Below are positions 15,565-24,870 of a DNA stretch of 64,000 nucleotides, in pieces. Source of the DNA: JAAZNO01 sp964508025 (GTDB lineage: Bacteria > Chloroflexota > Anaerolineae > B4-G1 > SLSP01); assembly GCA_964508025.1 (NCBI GenBank), contig CAZDSF010000007.1, positions 1 to 64,000 on the forward strand. The letters are read 5' to 3'. The notes below the pieces were generated by a model. The model was not told the origin of the DNA. It searched no databases and saw only the letters and a list, made by a program, of their open reading frames with translations. Made by a program: the position numbers and the translations under genes. Within the stretch, counting starts at the first letter, position 1, and every line of letters starts with the position of its first letter.

Positions 15565-15649
15565 CTGGAAATGGTTATGGGGAACGGGTAATGGGGGCTG
15601 GGGGTTGGGGTGTCACGTTCTGACTCATCACCCATTACCTATCACCCCA
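15565..15649. repeat. ATYACCC-type heptad inverted repeat
   Basis: A G-rich left arm (about 15565-15612, with GGGTAATGGGGG) faces ATCACCCATTACCTATCACC (15628-15647), both built on a 7-nt period. It fills the gap between the GH3 start and the activase stop. Confidence 0.6.
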
Positions 15650-16547
15650 GACGCGCCTTGTCGCAACCCAGGGCGCGGAGGGCGTGCAACCACGCCTGTT
15701 GTGTGGCTGCATCGGCGGTGGGCAGCGCCGGCAGCGGGTTGACCAGCTCGTAGCGCTCGTATTTCGAGTTGCCGATGTTGTGGTAGGGCAGCAGTTCGAT
15801 CCCCATCAGGCGGGGATACTGGCGATCCAGCGCAGCGATGCCTGCCAGATGCGTCGCGTCATCGTTGACGCCGGGGACGAGCGGGCAGCGCAGCAGGATG
15901 GACGCGCCGCTGTGGTAGAGAAAATCCAGGTTGGCGAGGATGAGGGCGTTGTCCACGCCGGTCAAGCGGCGGTGCGTTTCCGGGTCGGTGGCTTTGTAGT
16001 CGAAGAGGAAGCAATCCACAAGCGGCAATACTTGCGCGAAGGCGCGCGCGCTCGCCCAGCCGCAGGTTTCGAGACAGGTGTGGATCTCTTCTGCCTTGGC
16101 GGCGCGCAGCAATTCGAGCGTGAAGTCCAGCTGGAGCAGCGGCTCGCCGCCGGTGAGGGTCAGCCCGCCGCCCGACCTGGCGTAAAAATGGCGATCTTTG
16201 CGCACTTCGGCCATGACCTGCGCCACGCTCATTTCCTGTCCTACAGCTTTGAGCGCGTCGAACAGGCAGGCTTCGGCGCAGCGCCCGCACTGCCGGCAAC
16301 GCGAACGCTCGTAGCGATGCCCCTCCGCTTCCAGGGTGTGCGCTCCTGGCGCGCAGACGCGCACGCATTCGCCGCACCGGGCGCACACTTCGGGGCGGAA
16401 GGCGATTTCGCGCCCGCGTGCTTGCGACTCCGGGTTGTGACACCAGAGGCAGCGCAGCGGGCAGCCCTTGAGGAAGACTGCCGTGCGGATGCCGGGGCCA
16501 TCGTGCAGCGAAGTGCGTTGGAGATCGAAGAGCCAGCCGGTGGTCAT
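15642..16547 (-). CDS. Glycyl-radical enzyme activating enzyme (radical SAM)
   Basis: The protein has 301 aa. The radical-SAM motif is CPLRCLWC (Cys29, 33 and 36). It is followed by a ferredoxin-like insert with two four-cysteine clusters (CARCGECVRVC and CRQCGRCAEAC), then LTGGEPLLQ, typical of activases for glycyl-radical enzymes other than PFL itself. It abstracts hydrogen from the radical glycine of its partner. The start at 16547 (MTTGWLFDLQ) is the family's usual beginning; the frame is open upstream but only into the GH5 gene. The partner must be the enzyme at 17713-19857, although a GH5 gene lies between them. Confidence 0.92.
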   Translation of the reverse strand: MTTGWLFDLQRTSLHDGPGIRTAVFLKGCPLRCLWCHNPESQARGREIAFRPEVCARCGECVRVCAPGAHTLEAEGHRYERSRCRQCGRCAEACLFDALKAVGQEMSVAQVMAEVRKDRHFYARSGGGLTLTGGEPLLQLDFTLELLRAAKAEEIHTCLETCGWASARAFAQVLPLVDCFLFDYKATDPETHRRLTGVDNALILANLDFLYHSGASILLRCPLVPGVNDDATHLAGIAALDRQYPRLMGIELLPYHNIGNSKYERYELVNPLPALPTADAATQQAWLHALRALGCDKARLG

Positions 16548-16554
16548 CGCAGCT

Positions 16555-17589
16555 TCAGGGGATGAGCGCCCGCAGCAGAGCTTCGCGCCAGGACTGCGTC
16601 TGGCGGTCGTAAACGCCAAAACCCGCGCCAAATTCCCAGTAAGCCCAGGCGAAGCCGTAGGCTTCTGCGCGCTCCCGCACATGGGCGGTCCATGCGGCGC
16701 GCGAAACCATATCCGCCTTGGAATAGGCGCCAAATTCGCCGAGGTAGATGGGGCGGTTGTGTTCTTCCGCCCAGGTTGCTACCTGCTTGAAGTGCATGTC
16801 AATGGCTCGTTTTTTCGCCTCGCTGCCATCCCAGGTGGCGCCGACCCAAGCTGCGCTGTTTTCGACCCATTCCGCGCCCTGGTGGGTGAACTGGAAGGGC
16901 AGGTAGTAGTGGAAGGTGACGACGAGTCGCTCGTCGTTTTCGGGCAGCTCGAGCAGGCGCACCCGGTCGTAGGCGTTCCAGAAGACGCTGCCGATGATGA
17001 CATCGCGGGTGGGATTGGTCTCGCGGATGACGCTCAAGGTTGCGGCGGCGATCTCGTTCCATTGGCTCACGGAGATGGTGTTATCTGGCTCGTTGAGGAT
17101 CTCGAAAACCAGTTGGGGCGGGTAATCCTGGTAATGCGCGGCGATCTGTTTCCACAGCGCGTACAAGCGTTCTGGATTGGCGGCGATGTTGGAGGAGGGC
17201 GGGTCGTAGTGGTGGATGTTGAGAACCACTGCCAGATCGCGTTGCAGCGCCCAACCGATCACCTCATCCACTCTGGTGAAGAATCGCGGCTCAATGGTGT
17301 AGGGGGCTTCTTGCGGCGCGTGCGCGCTCCAGCGCACGGGCAGGCGGATGGAGTCGAAGCCTGCTTCCTTGATCAGATCGAAGTGGTGCTCTTGAATCAC
17401 CATGCCCCACTCGCCCTCTCTGGGCGCTTCGAGGGCGTTGCCCATGTTCACGCCGCGCCCCAGGCTGCGGACGGTCTCGAAGGCGGTGGCGAAGCCCGGC
17501 GTCGGTGTGGCGCCAGGTCGGGCCGCGCCCGCGCACGCAGTCAGAAAAAGTATGCCAACAATCAAAAGTATGGTCAGGTAAAAGCGCAT
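16555..17589 (-). CDS. Lipoprotein GH5 glycoside hydrolase (cellulase-like)
   Basis: The protein has 344 aa. MRFYLTILLIVGILFLTACAG is a lipoprotein signal with lipobox LTAC (Cys19), so the enzyme is anchored outside the membrane. GH5 marks: the acid/base Glu167 in FEILNEPDN and the nucleophile Glu285 in IYLGEFGAYS, with IRLPVRW and NIHHYD before them. It should cut beta-1,4-linked backbones (glucan, mannan or similar) at the surface. The start at 17589 gives the signal peptide. The gene sits between the glycyl-radical enzyme and its activase, 7 nt upstream of the latter, so all three are probably cotranscribed. Confidence 0.92.
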   Translation of the reverse strand: MRFYLTILLIVGILFLTACAGAARPGATPTPGFATAFETVRSLGRGVNMGNALEAPREGEWGMVIQEHHFDLIKEAGFDSIRLPVRWSAHAPQEAPYTIEPRFFTRVDEVIGWALQRDLAVVLNIHHYDPPSSNIAANPERLYALWKQIAAHYQDYPPQLVFEILNEPDNTISVSQWNEIAAATLSVIRETNPTRDVIIGSVFWNAYDRVRLLELPENDERLVVTFHYYLPFQFTHQGAEWVENSAAWVGATWDGSEAKKRAIDMHFKQVATWAEEHNRPIYLGEFGAYSKADMVSRAAWTAHVRERAEAYGFAWAYWEFGAGFGVYDRQTQSWREALLRALIP

Positions 17590-17618
17590 TCGATGGACTC
17601 CTTCGAGAAAGGTAACTG

Positions 17619-17680
17619 GTGAGCAGAGAGCAGTAAGTAGTGAGCAGGTTTCGCCGCCTTGACTGCTCACTGCTCTCTAC
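17619..17680. repeat. GTGAGCA-type heptad inverted repeat
   Basis: The left arm is GTGAGCAGAGAGCAGTAAGT... (17619-17647, 7-nt period) and the right arm CTGCTCACTGCTCTCTAC (17663-17680). The right arm and the following bases recur exactly at 30853-30875. Confidence 0.65.
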
Positions 17681-17712
17681 GAACTATGTATCGTGTATCA
17701 TTGGTGGGAGAT

Positions 17713-19857
17713 TCAATACAACGTCCTCTCCAGCAAATCCTGCTGGATCTCCGGGGCGAGTTCCACGAAGCGGGCGCTGAAGCCGCCCACACGCACGATG
17801 AGGTTGCGGTAGGAATCCGGGTCTTTGAGTGCGGCTTCCAGATCACCGCGCCCGACGACGGTTATCATGGCCTGCGCGCCGCCGTTCTCGAAGTAGGTCT
17901 GGAGCAGGGCTTCGACTTTGGGTAACTGCTCACGGAACATGCTCCGGCTGAATTTCATGTTCTGGGTGTACCCGGCATGGACGGATGGGTCGGCTTTGGC
18001 GAGCGAGTTGAGCATGGCGGTCACGCCCTGCGTGTCGTTGCCGGCGGTGGGGGTGTTGCCGTTGGCGAGCGGTTTGCCCGCGCGGCGTCCTTCCGCCGAA
18101 GCCAATGTCTGCTCGCCGAGCGTGACGTTGGCGTAGTTGTTGATGTTGACAATCAGGAAGTAGTCCAGTCCGACGCGCTCTGCCTGGCGCATGGTGGCGC
18201 GCGCGATATGGTCGGAGACATGGCAGAGCATAGCGTCGGCTTCGGGGTGGTCGTTGCCGAATTTGGGAGCGCGTAACATCAGCCGGTGTTCGCGCTCGTA
18301 GCCCGCGAAGTCGGCATCCAGCGCGGCGACGAGTTGTTCCAGCGTGAGCAGCGCGCGGTCATAGACCAGGGTTTTGATGGCAGTGAGGCTGTCGGCGGCG
18401 TTGACCATGCCAAAGGTCTCGATGACGCCGCCGCGATAGCGCGCCCCGCCGCTCAGCAGCGATTTGCCCCGCGCCAGACAATCATCGTAGAGCATGGAGC
18501 AGAACAGGAAGGCGGCTTGTTCGGCTTCGGTGTCCACTTCCAGACGGTGACGCTCGGCCAGCTTCTCAATGAAGGTTTCGAGCTGGCGCGTGTAGGCGGC
18601 CCAGAGCGCGTCGAAAGTTGGAAATTCACGGGGCAGCGGTGCGCCGACTTGTGCGCCGGTTTGCAGATCGCGCCCGCCGTGGAGCACGATTTCCAGGTTC
18701 TTGAGCAGATTGAGCGAGCAGTTGGGCGAGCCGACGCCGCGATGATCGAGGGCGTATTCGCCGCAGCCGTAGGGCAGGTAGTGTTCGGCTTCTTCGGTTG
18801 GGACGCCAAAGGCGTTTTCGACCGCTGGGATGTTGATATCGTCGTTGTAGAGCATGGGGAAGGTGCGCCCCTCGCCGATGACTTCAAGGGCTTTCGCCAT
18901 CAGCGCCGGGTTCTGGTTTTCGTAGAAGCGCAGGGTCAGTTGCGGCTCGACCTCGATGACGGTGCGGGTGGCTTCCATGGCGACCAGCGCGAAGCGGTCG
19001 GCGTTGGCTTCGTTGGGACGTCCGCGCCCGCCGAGATACACGCGCCCGTTGAAGATAATCTTGCGGTCGGCCATCAGCTGCCAGAGCGATTGGGTCAGCG
19101 CCAGGGCTTCGGCTTCGCTCAGGCGGCCCGAATCCACGTCGGCGGCGTAGAAATCGCCGAGATAGACATCTATGCGCCCGTAGTTGACCGTGCCGGAGAT
19201 GAGCGCGACCAGCCAGGCCAGTTGGGCGGCTTCGCGGAAGGTCTCCGGCGCGCGGACGGCGATGTTCTCCAGCGCGGCGCGCATGTCGTCTGCGGTTTGA
19301 GCGGCGTAGGTGCGGATGACCTCCACGAGCAGATCCAGCGCCATCCCCATCGCCTGATAGAGCGGCAGGTCGCCGTTTGCCTGGCGTGCGCTGGCGATTT
19401 CGGCGCGCAGGCCCGGAATGCCCAGCCTAACAAGTTTCTCGAAATCGAGCAGCGTCCCGGCCAGCCGCCCGCCCATCTCGGCCACGTGGTTGGAGGTGGC
19501 GCGGCGGGTTTCCTCCGCCAAGCGGCGCAGGAGATGGCCTTCGATGGTGGCTTCTTCTTGCCAAAAGTCGAGCATGGCCTGGACGTGAGCGCGTTCCTCC
19601 GGCTGGAGTTCTTCCAGGCGCGGGGAAATCTGCTCGGTGTGGCAGTAGTAAATCGGGCCGCCGGAAGCCAGTTCCAGCCCGAATCCGACCGCCGGGTAGT
19701 GCATCCGTCCCACGAACAGGTCGCCGGGTTGGGGCGGGTCGAAGAGCGGCGGCATGAGAATCCGCAGGCAATGGGCTTCGCGCAGGGCGGGGTCATCGTG
19801 GAGATGCCGCTGATAGGTTTCGGTAAACGTCAGTTCGAGCGCAAATGGATGGGTCAT
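17713..19857 (-). CDS. Glycyl-radical enzyme of unknown specificity (C-x-E type)
   Basis: The 714-residue protein has the family plan. The active-site cysteine lies in LPYGCGEYAL (Cys365), with Glu367 two residues on, the C-x-E arrangement of dehydratases, decarboxylases and lyases; PFL has Cys-Cys instead. The radical loop near the C-terminus is VRVGGFSARF (Gly692), with Phe where Tyr is common. GCGE matches none of the motifs I know for the characterised members (many have GCVE). The start at 19857 (MTHPFALELTF) is chosen because upstream codons overlap the GH28 gene. Setting in a pectin/hemicellulose locus suggests radical C-O or C-C cleavage of a sugar-derived compound under anaerobic conditions. 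Confidence 0.9.
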   Translation of the reverse strand: MTHPFALELTFTETYQRHLHDDPALREAHCLRILMPPLFDPPQPGDLFVGRMHYPAVGFGLELASGGPIYYCHTEQISPRLEELQPEERAHVQAMLDFWQEEATIEGHLLRRLAEETRRATSNHVAEMGGRLAGTLLDFEKLVRLGIPGLRAEIASARQANGDLPLYQAMGMALDLLVEVIRTYAAQTADDMRAALENIAVRAPETFREAAQLAWLVALISGTVNYGRIDVYLGDFYAADVDSGRLSEAEALALTQSLWQLMADRKIIFNGRVYLGGRGRPNEANADRFALVAMEATRTVIEVEPQLTLRFYENQNPALMAKALEVIGEGRTFPMLYNDDINIPAVENAFGVPTEEAEHYLPYGCGEYALDHRGVGSPNCSLNLLKNLEIVLHGGRDLQTGAQVGAPLPREFPTFDALWAAYTRQLETFIEKLAERHRLEVDTEAEQAAFLFCSMLYDDCLARGKSLLSGGARYRGGVIETFGMVNAADSLTAIKTLVYDRALLTLEQLVAALDADFAGYEREHRLMLRAPKFGNDHPEADAMLCHVSDHIARATMRQAERVGLDYFLIVNINNYANVTLGEQTLASAEGRRAGKPLANGNTPTAGNDTQGVTAMLNSLAKADPSVHAGYTQNMKFSRSMFREQLPKVEALLQTYFENGGAQAMITVVGRGDLEAALKDPDSYRNLIVRVGGFSARFVELAPEIQQDLLERTLY

Positions 19858-19886
19858 GGATATGCCTTTTGATTTTTGGATATGGC

Positions 19887-21260
19887 TTATGCAATGAAGG
19901 TGGGCGCGTACTCTGAGAAAGCCGCCTCGCCGCTGAAGGCTTCCAGGCGCAAGCCGCTCACCCCCACGCTGGAGAGGGCGTGCCGGTATTCTTCGGCGGG
20001 ATTCTCGCCCCAGCGCACGGCGCAATGGCGCAGGGTGACGTTTTGGGCGTTGCGCAGGCAAAAGCCGTCAGTTGGCTGGAAGAGGAAGCCCGCTTCGGGG
20101 TTGGCAGCCCAATCCGAGGAGCAGGGACGCCGGTCGTAGCGCGCGCCGGGCCATTTGGAATGTCGCGCCAGTTCGACCTGCACGTTCTCGAACAGGATGT
20201 CCTGCACCCGGTCGGGCATCCAGCCTTCGAGATAGACGCCGTTCTCGCTGCGGCACAGCAAATTGACAAAACGGATATTGCGCACCCGCCCGATGTCGCG
20301 CTCGGCGTCCCAGGGGACGGCGCTGATGCAAATCGGCTCGCCGCTGCCCCACCAGGCATGATGAAAGCGGCGGGTTTCGATAATCATGTTCGAGAACAGG
20401 ACATTTTCAATGTCGCTGCCTTCGCCCAGGCGCACCGCGACACCGCGATGACTGCCCTTGATGATGCACGAGTCGAAGAGGATGTCGCGCATGGGGGCGC
20501 GGCATTCCACGCCCACGCACAAGGCAATCGAGGTGGAGGTGAGCGTGCAGTTGCTGACCACGATGTTCTCGCAGGCGTCGCCGTAAGTCGCCGTCTCCTG
20601 GCAGGTTTTTAGCACGATGCAGTCATCCCCGCTGATGATGTGGCAATTGCTGATGCGGGCGTTGCGGCAGCGGTCGAGGTCAATGCCGTCGCTGTTGGGC
20701 AGTTTCAGGTCGTTTTCGATGCGGATGCCGTCTATCAGGATGTCGTCGCAGCCCGAAAGGCGCACCGTCCACAGCGCGCCATCGCGGATGGTCAGGTCGC
20801 GGAAGGTGATTTTGCGGCAGTTGAGCAGACAAAAGGTGAACGGGCGGCGCGGCTTCATGCGGTAAATATAGCCCAGGTCTGCTTCCACGAAGAAACGCCC
20901 GCCGCCGTCTATCACGCCCAGCCCGGTAAAGGCGATATTTTCGGCGCCTTCGGCGGTGATGAACAGGATTTCGCCGGGGTGATTCTCGTCCACGGCGCCG
21001 CCGGTCAACGCCCCGGCGGAGAGTTGACGGGGGTAATCGGCGGCGTTTGGGCTGGCTTGCAGGGCGGCGCCCGCTTCCAGGTGTAGTTCCACATTCGATT
21101 TCATCACCAGCGAACCGGCGCGGAAGGTCTTGCCCGCCGGGAACAGCACGCGCCCGCCGCCCCCGTTGGAACAGGTTTCGATGGCAGCCTGGATGGCAGC
21201 GGCGTCGTTGGCTGCGCCGTCGCCGATTGCGCCAAAATCGAGGGGATTGTAATCGGTCAT
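19887..21260 (-). CDS. Glycoside hydrolase family 28 (polygalacturonase-like)
   Basis: The 457-residue protein is a right-handed beta-helix with the GH28 signature: NSDGID at 189-194 (NTD motif), GDDC at 211-214, and SHRG near 280 for the GHG position. It begins YNPLDFGAIGDGAANDAAAIQAAI, usual for the family. There is no signal peptide, so it would act on imported galacturonides or rhamnogalacturonides. Its ATG overlaps the stop of the nucleoside hydrolase by 4 nt (ATGA). The target linkage is not clear, because the SHRG variant departs from classical polygalacturonases. Confidence 0.92.
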   Translation of the reverse strand: MTDYNPLDFGAIGDGAANDAAAIQAAIETCSNGGGGRVLFPAGKTFRAGSLVMKSNVELHLEAGAALQASPNAADYPRQLSAGALTGGAVDENHPGEILFITAEGAENIAFTGLGVIDGGGRFFVEADLGYIYRMKPRRPFTFCLLNCRKITFRDLTIRDGALWTVRLSGCDDILIDGIRIENDLKLPNSDGIDLDRCRNARISNCHIISGDDCIVLKTCQETATYGDACENIVVSNCTLTSTSIALCVGVECRAPMRDILFDSCIIKGSHRGVAVRLGEGSDIENVLFSNMIIETRRFHHAWWGSGEPICISAVPWDAERDIGRVRNIRFVNLLCRSENGVYLEGWMPDRVQDILFENVQVELARHSKWPGARYDRRPCSSDWAANPEAGFLFQPTDGFCLRNAQNVTLRHCAVRWGENPAEEYRHALSSVGVSGLRLEAFSGEAAFSEYAPTFIA

Positions 21261-22159
21261 GGGTTGAGCCTTTCGGTCAGGTGGTTGTAGAAGCCGTCCA
21301 GGTCGCGCCAGCGCAGGGCTGCCAGCACTTCGTCGCCGGCAGGGTCGGGGACGGTCAGCCCGTCATCGGTGATGCGCAGGCGGATGTTCTCCATTTCGAG
21401 CAGGTCGAAACTGTACGCCAGGTAGATGGCAACCGTATCGAACAGGGTGGAGGATTGCGTTTCCTCGTAATCCACTGTCATCCACGTCACCAGTTTGGCC
21501 CAGATTTTGTAGTTTTCGATGAGCGCCTGGAGCACGGGATTCTCCGAGCGGTAAATTCGCTGGTAGCGTGCGCCATCCAGTACGACCAGGCCGCAGGTAT
21601 CGAGCGGGGTGATGATCGTTTCCTGCCAGGGAGCGGCGAAGACTTTGCGCAACGCCGCGACATCGTAGCGGACGTTGGACTCCGGCACGGCGCCCGGCTG
21701 ACCGCCATAGCCGAGATGGACGCTGCCGTGCATGCCCACGAAGCGACACTTCGCCGCAATCGCGGGGTCGCGTTCCAGGGCGCAGGCGATGTTCGTAGCG
21801 ACCCCAATCGAGATAATGGTAACCGGCTCAGGGGAGTCCGCGATCACGTCCAGCATGGCCTGCACCCCATCGGGGTGGATGACGCCGGGGTAAGCGGAGA
21901 CATTCCAGCCCTCCAGCCAGGGGGCTTGAAAGTTGAGCGAACCCTGTGGGGCGCCGATGCCGATACCGATGGGAATGTCGGCGCGCCCGGCGGTTTGCAG
22001 GAATTTGGCGGCGAGATGGGCGCGGTAGGTCGCGTCGCCGCTGACGGTGGTTATCAGGCGCGGGTCGAGTTCCGGGCAGTTCAGCAGCATGGCAAGCGCC
22101 CAGGCGTCGTCAATGTCCGTGCCGATGTCGGTATCGAGGATGACGGGGTTTTTGTTCAT
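21257..22159 (-). CDS. Nucleoside hydrolase family protein
   Basis: The protein has 300 aa. The calcium-binding signature DTDIGTDIDDA is at the N-terminus (ILDTDIGTDIDDAWALAML), and VTIISIGVATNIACAL follows the family pattern. These enzymes split the N-glycosidic bond of ribonucleosides to base and ribose. The start at 22159 is the usual position just before the DxDxxxDD motif. It overlaps both neighbours by 4 nt, so it is coupled to GH28 and the DUF4038 gene. In such loci, homologues may act on other N- or O-ribosides. Confidence 0.88.
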   Translation of the reverse strand: MNKNPVILDTDIGTDIDDAWALAMLLNCPELDPRLITTVSGDATYRAHLAAKFLQTAGRADIPIGIGIGAPQGSLNFQAPWLEGWNVSAYPGVIHPDGVQAMLDVIADSPEPVTIISIGVATNIACALERDPAIAAKCRFVGMHGSVHLGYGGQPGAVPESNVRYDVAALRKVFAAPWQETIITPLDTCGLVVLDGARYQRIYRSENPVLQALIENYKIWAKLVTWMTVDYEETQSSTLFDTVAIYLAYSFDLLEMENIRLRITDDGLTVPDPAGDEVLAALRWRDLDGFYNHLTERLNP

Positions 22160-23487
22160 GCCAGCATGTCCAGCGTCAGCACCCAATCTGGCCCGCCGAG
22201 AGGGGAGGTGAAGGTGACGGCTTCGGGCGCGAACTCGCCGATGGGGTGACTCTGCCCGGTGCGCGGGTCATACCAGGCGGCGCTGACCCGCCCGGCGAGC
22301 CGACTCAAATCCACCCGCAGGCTTTGTCCCGCTAACGGGAAGTAGACCAACCCGTAACTCCCGCCGCTATCGCGCGCGGCAACGGCGTGCGCAGCCCGCA
22401 GCGGGTTGATGCGGTCATCATTATTGGCGGGCGGCGGCGGGGGCGTGACATCCGACAGCAGGTCGGGGGCGGGGATGCGGGTGAGATAGGGGCGCGAGAG
22501 CATCAGGGTCTTCAGATGAACCATTTGGCGCGCGCCGGGGCCGTGAACCGCTTCATCCCAATACGGCGAGGCGAAGGTGGTGGGCGCATAGCGCGGCGCG
22601 TACATCTGCCAGATGGAGTGACTGCCGTAGGTGTGTCCGCAGGCGCCCGCAAAGACGGCGCGGTAGGCTTGCTTGCGCACGTCGTAGTCGGTGAAACGTC
22701 CATATTCCGGCTTCCAGGGGCGCAGGTAGGGGTCGCAGGGATGATGCTCGTAGTTGGGTTCGCCATCCAGCGTTGGTTTGATGGGTTTGCGTTCATAATC
22801 GGCGCGAATCATGTCCCAGTTAGGCGTATCCGTCAAGCAGTGACCGGATTGCAGCATGTTCATATCCAGCCAGTCGGCCTCGTGCAGCCAGGCGGAGGAA
22901 CTTGCTCCGCCGCGCGGGTGGTAGGTCATGAGAGGCTTGAAGCCCAGCCCTTCCGTAATTCCGGCAGCCATCGCCGCCCACAGGTCTTCGTAACCTTCGG
23001 CGGGGCGGTCGCCGCCCAAAATCCATAGGATGTTGGCATCGTTTTTGTAACGCTCGCCCAGCAATTTGCCGTAACTGCGGGCATTCTCGCGGTTGAAGAT
23101 GACCGGTCCGGCGCCCCAATATTCGCCGCAGACCTTATCGCCCCAGGTGGGCAGCAGACCGATGTACAGCCCCTTTTCGGCAGCCAGGCGAATGACGGCG
23201 TCCACATGGCGAAAGTACATTTCGTTGGGGCGGGTGGGGTCATCGCCGCACAGGGGGACGTGTCCGTTGGCATTGGGAGTGTGCAATCCGTCATGTTCCG
23301 CTAGGATGACTGCCTGAATGACGTTGAAGCCTTGCTGGCGGCGCACTTCGAGGTAGTGTTCGGCTTCGGGCAGGCTCAAGCGATGAAAGAGTTCCCAGGC
23401 GGTATCACCTAGCCAGAAAAACGGTTCGCCCGTTTCGGTGACGAGGAAACGGTGGTTTTCAGAGACATGGATGCGTGAGAGGTTCAT
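22156..23487 (-). CDS. DUF4038 glycoside hydrolase (GH140-like apiosidase type)
   Basis: The protein has 443 aa. An N-terminal barrel (RIHVSENHRFLVTETGEPFFWLGDTAWELFHRL, then FNVIQAVILAEHDG and ILWILGGDRP) is followed by a short C-terminal beta domain (around 350-443, ending GPDWVLTLDM). This is the DUF4038 plus Put_collagen-binding plan, which includes GH140 apiosidases that act on rhamnogalacturonan-II side chains. AAAGGA precedes the ATG at 23487. No signal peptide is seen. The GH140 label is by resemblance only; the family is broad. Confidence 0.82.
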   Translation of the reverse strand: MNLSRIHVSENHRFLVTETGEPFFWLGDTAWELFHRLSLPEAEHYLEVRRQQGFNVIQAVILAEHDGLHTPNANGHVPLCGDDPTRPNEMYFRHVDAVIRLAAEKGLYIGLLPTWGDKVCGEYWGAGPVIFNRENARSYGKLLGERYKNDANILWILGGDRPAEGYEDLWAAMAAGITEGLGFKPLMTYHPRGGASSSAWLHEADWLDMNMLQSGHCLTDTPNWDMIRADYERKPIKPTLDGEPNYEHHPCDPYLRPWKPEYGRFTDYDVRKQAYRAVFAGACGHTYGSHSIWQMYAPRYAPTTFASPYWDEAVHGPGARQMVHLKTLMLSRPYLTRIPAPDLLSDVTPPPPPANNDDRINPLRAAHAVAARDSGGSYGLVYFPLAGQSLRVDLSRLAGRVSAAWYDPRTGQSHPIGEFAPEAVTFTSPLGGPDWVLTLDMLA

Positions 23488-23549
23488 TTTGGAGTTCCTT
23501 TCGGGTTCTTTAAGAATGTTTTGGGTGTGATGCACGTGCAGTTTCCCGT

Positions 23550-24869
23550 TTATTTCTGAGCCGATTTGAAGACCTGTTCAGCTTGATGGATGAAACGGGC
23601 GGTTACATCGTCAATTTTGAATTGCGAGCGGTCAATCATATAGGTGTAGATGGTGTTGTCAAAGGGTCGCATCCAGTGCTCGGGAATGTTGTGCTTGCCC
23701 ACTACCGCGCCGACGATGCTGCCGGCGGTGGCGGCGGTGCAGTCGTTATCGAGACCCATCGCCACCACCTCGCCGATGACTTTCGAGAAATTCACCCCGT
23801 GCAGGGTGATGCCCCAAACAGTCAGCAGGGCGTTGATGATGGTATGCACGCTGCTCATGCCGTCGCAATAGGCTTCGGCGGCGCGGCGGGCTTCCTGGTA
23901 ATTCCGAATGCGCGGGGCTTCTTCAATCGCCCAGCGGATGGCGTTCGCCAGAGCGCACTCGCGCGGAATTTCGGTCAGGCCAAGGCGCAGCGCCTCGACG
24001 GGATCATCCACCGCAAAGGCGGCGGCGATGACGGCAGCAAAGTACATCTCGCCGTAAATCCCCTGGCGGCGGTGACTGAGGAAAGCGTCACGCCAGGCCA
24101 TGGCGGCGGCGACTTCGGGCAGGCCGGGCGCGGCATAGCCCCAGGGGTCCGCGCGGATGTCCGCCCCAATCCATTCGCAGAAGGGGTTATCTATCTCCCC
24201 GGCCTGGCAGGCGGGAATGCCTTGCTTCAGGTTGCGCAGGGCCACGTCTTCGGCGGTGCAGGCGTAGGGCAGGTATTTGAGCCAGGCAGCGCCCACGTCC
24301 TCGACCGTAAAGCGCGGGCCGAACTCCTCCAGGATGAGCAGGCCGAGCAGGGTGTAGGTGATGTCGTCATCCGCCGGCACGCCCCTCATCTTATTGCGGG
24401 TGTATTGTTCACGGGTGCTGACCGTATAGCGCACTTCGTAAGGGTCTGGCACATAATTCCAGTAATCGAGCGGGGGATAGTCCATGCCGTTTTCGCGGGC
24501 CAGGTTTTGCATCCGTTCAATAGCCCAGAACTCGACCGGCGCGCCCAGCGTGCAGCCTGCCAGCCGTCCGAGCAGCGCGCCTTCGAGACGGTCGGCATAG
24601 ATCGAGGGATCGAAGGATTGCCACAGGCAGCGCGGCCCCTCCGGGCGCAGCGCGCGGATGGCATCCAGGTCGTTCGGTTCACGGGCGGCAAGGTCCGCGT
24701 CAATCGGTAGTTGGCGGATTTCGGCGCACGCGGCCTCGATTTCCTGTTCCAGGTGCGCGATGATTTCCGCGATGCCGCGCGCGCCGTATTCGTGCTGGAG
24801 GGCGGCCCAGTCGTTCAGAGCATTCAGTTTGTTTCTCAATCTGTCTATATGTGGATTGGGGTAAGTCAT
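23550..24869 (-). CDS. ADP-ribosylglycohydrolase (DraG) family protein
   Basis: The 439-residue protein has an N-terminal helical extension of about 95 residues, then the ARH fold beginning DRLEGALLGRLAGCTLGAPVE. The metal motifs are PADDDITYTLL (around 160) and GLDNDCTAATAGSIVGA (around 375). The family removes ADP-ribose or related N-/O-ribosides using two magnesium ions. Its place between a GH140-like enzyme and a sugar epimerase suggests a carbohydrate-linked role rather than control of nitrogenase. One nucleotide separates it from the upstream epimerase gene. Confidence 0.85.
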   Translation of the reverse strand: MTYPNPHIDRLRNKLNALNDWAALQHEYGARGIAEIIAHLEQEIEAACAEIRQLPIDADLAAREPNDLDAIRALRPEGPRCLWQSFDPSIYADRLEGALLGRLAGCTLGAPVEFWAIERMQNLARENGMDYPPLDYWNYVPDPYEVRYTVSTREQYTRNKMRGVPADDDITYTLLGLLILEEFGPRFTVEDVGAAWLKYLPYACTAEDVALRNLKQGIPACQAGEIDNPFCEWIGADIRADPWGYAAPGLPEVAAAMAWRDAFLSHRRQGIYGEMYFAAVIAAAFAVDDPVEALRLGLTEIPRECALANAIRWAIEEAPRIRNYQEARRAAEAYCDGMSSVHTIINALLTVWGITLHGVNFSKVIGEVVAMGLDNDCTAATAGSIVGAVVGKHNIPEHWMRPFDNTIYTYMIDRSQFKIDDVTARFIHQAEQVFKSAQK

Positions 24870-24870
24870 C

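Noticed and set aside
15642..16733. Longer version of the activase starting at 16733
   Set aside because: The extra residues overlap the GH5 coding sequence and have no family similarity; the start at 16547 matches the usual N-terminus.
17713..19857. Pyruvate formate-lyase
   Set aside because: It lacks the Cys-Cys pair of PFL and has the Cys-x-Glu arrangement instead; the activase also has the extra ferredoxin clusters absent from PFL activase.
18286..19872. Open frame of about 530 codons on the plus strand, opposite the glycyl-radical enzyme
   Set aside because: Antisense shadow of a gene with an intact Cys-x-Glu and radical loop.
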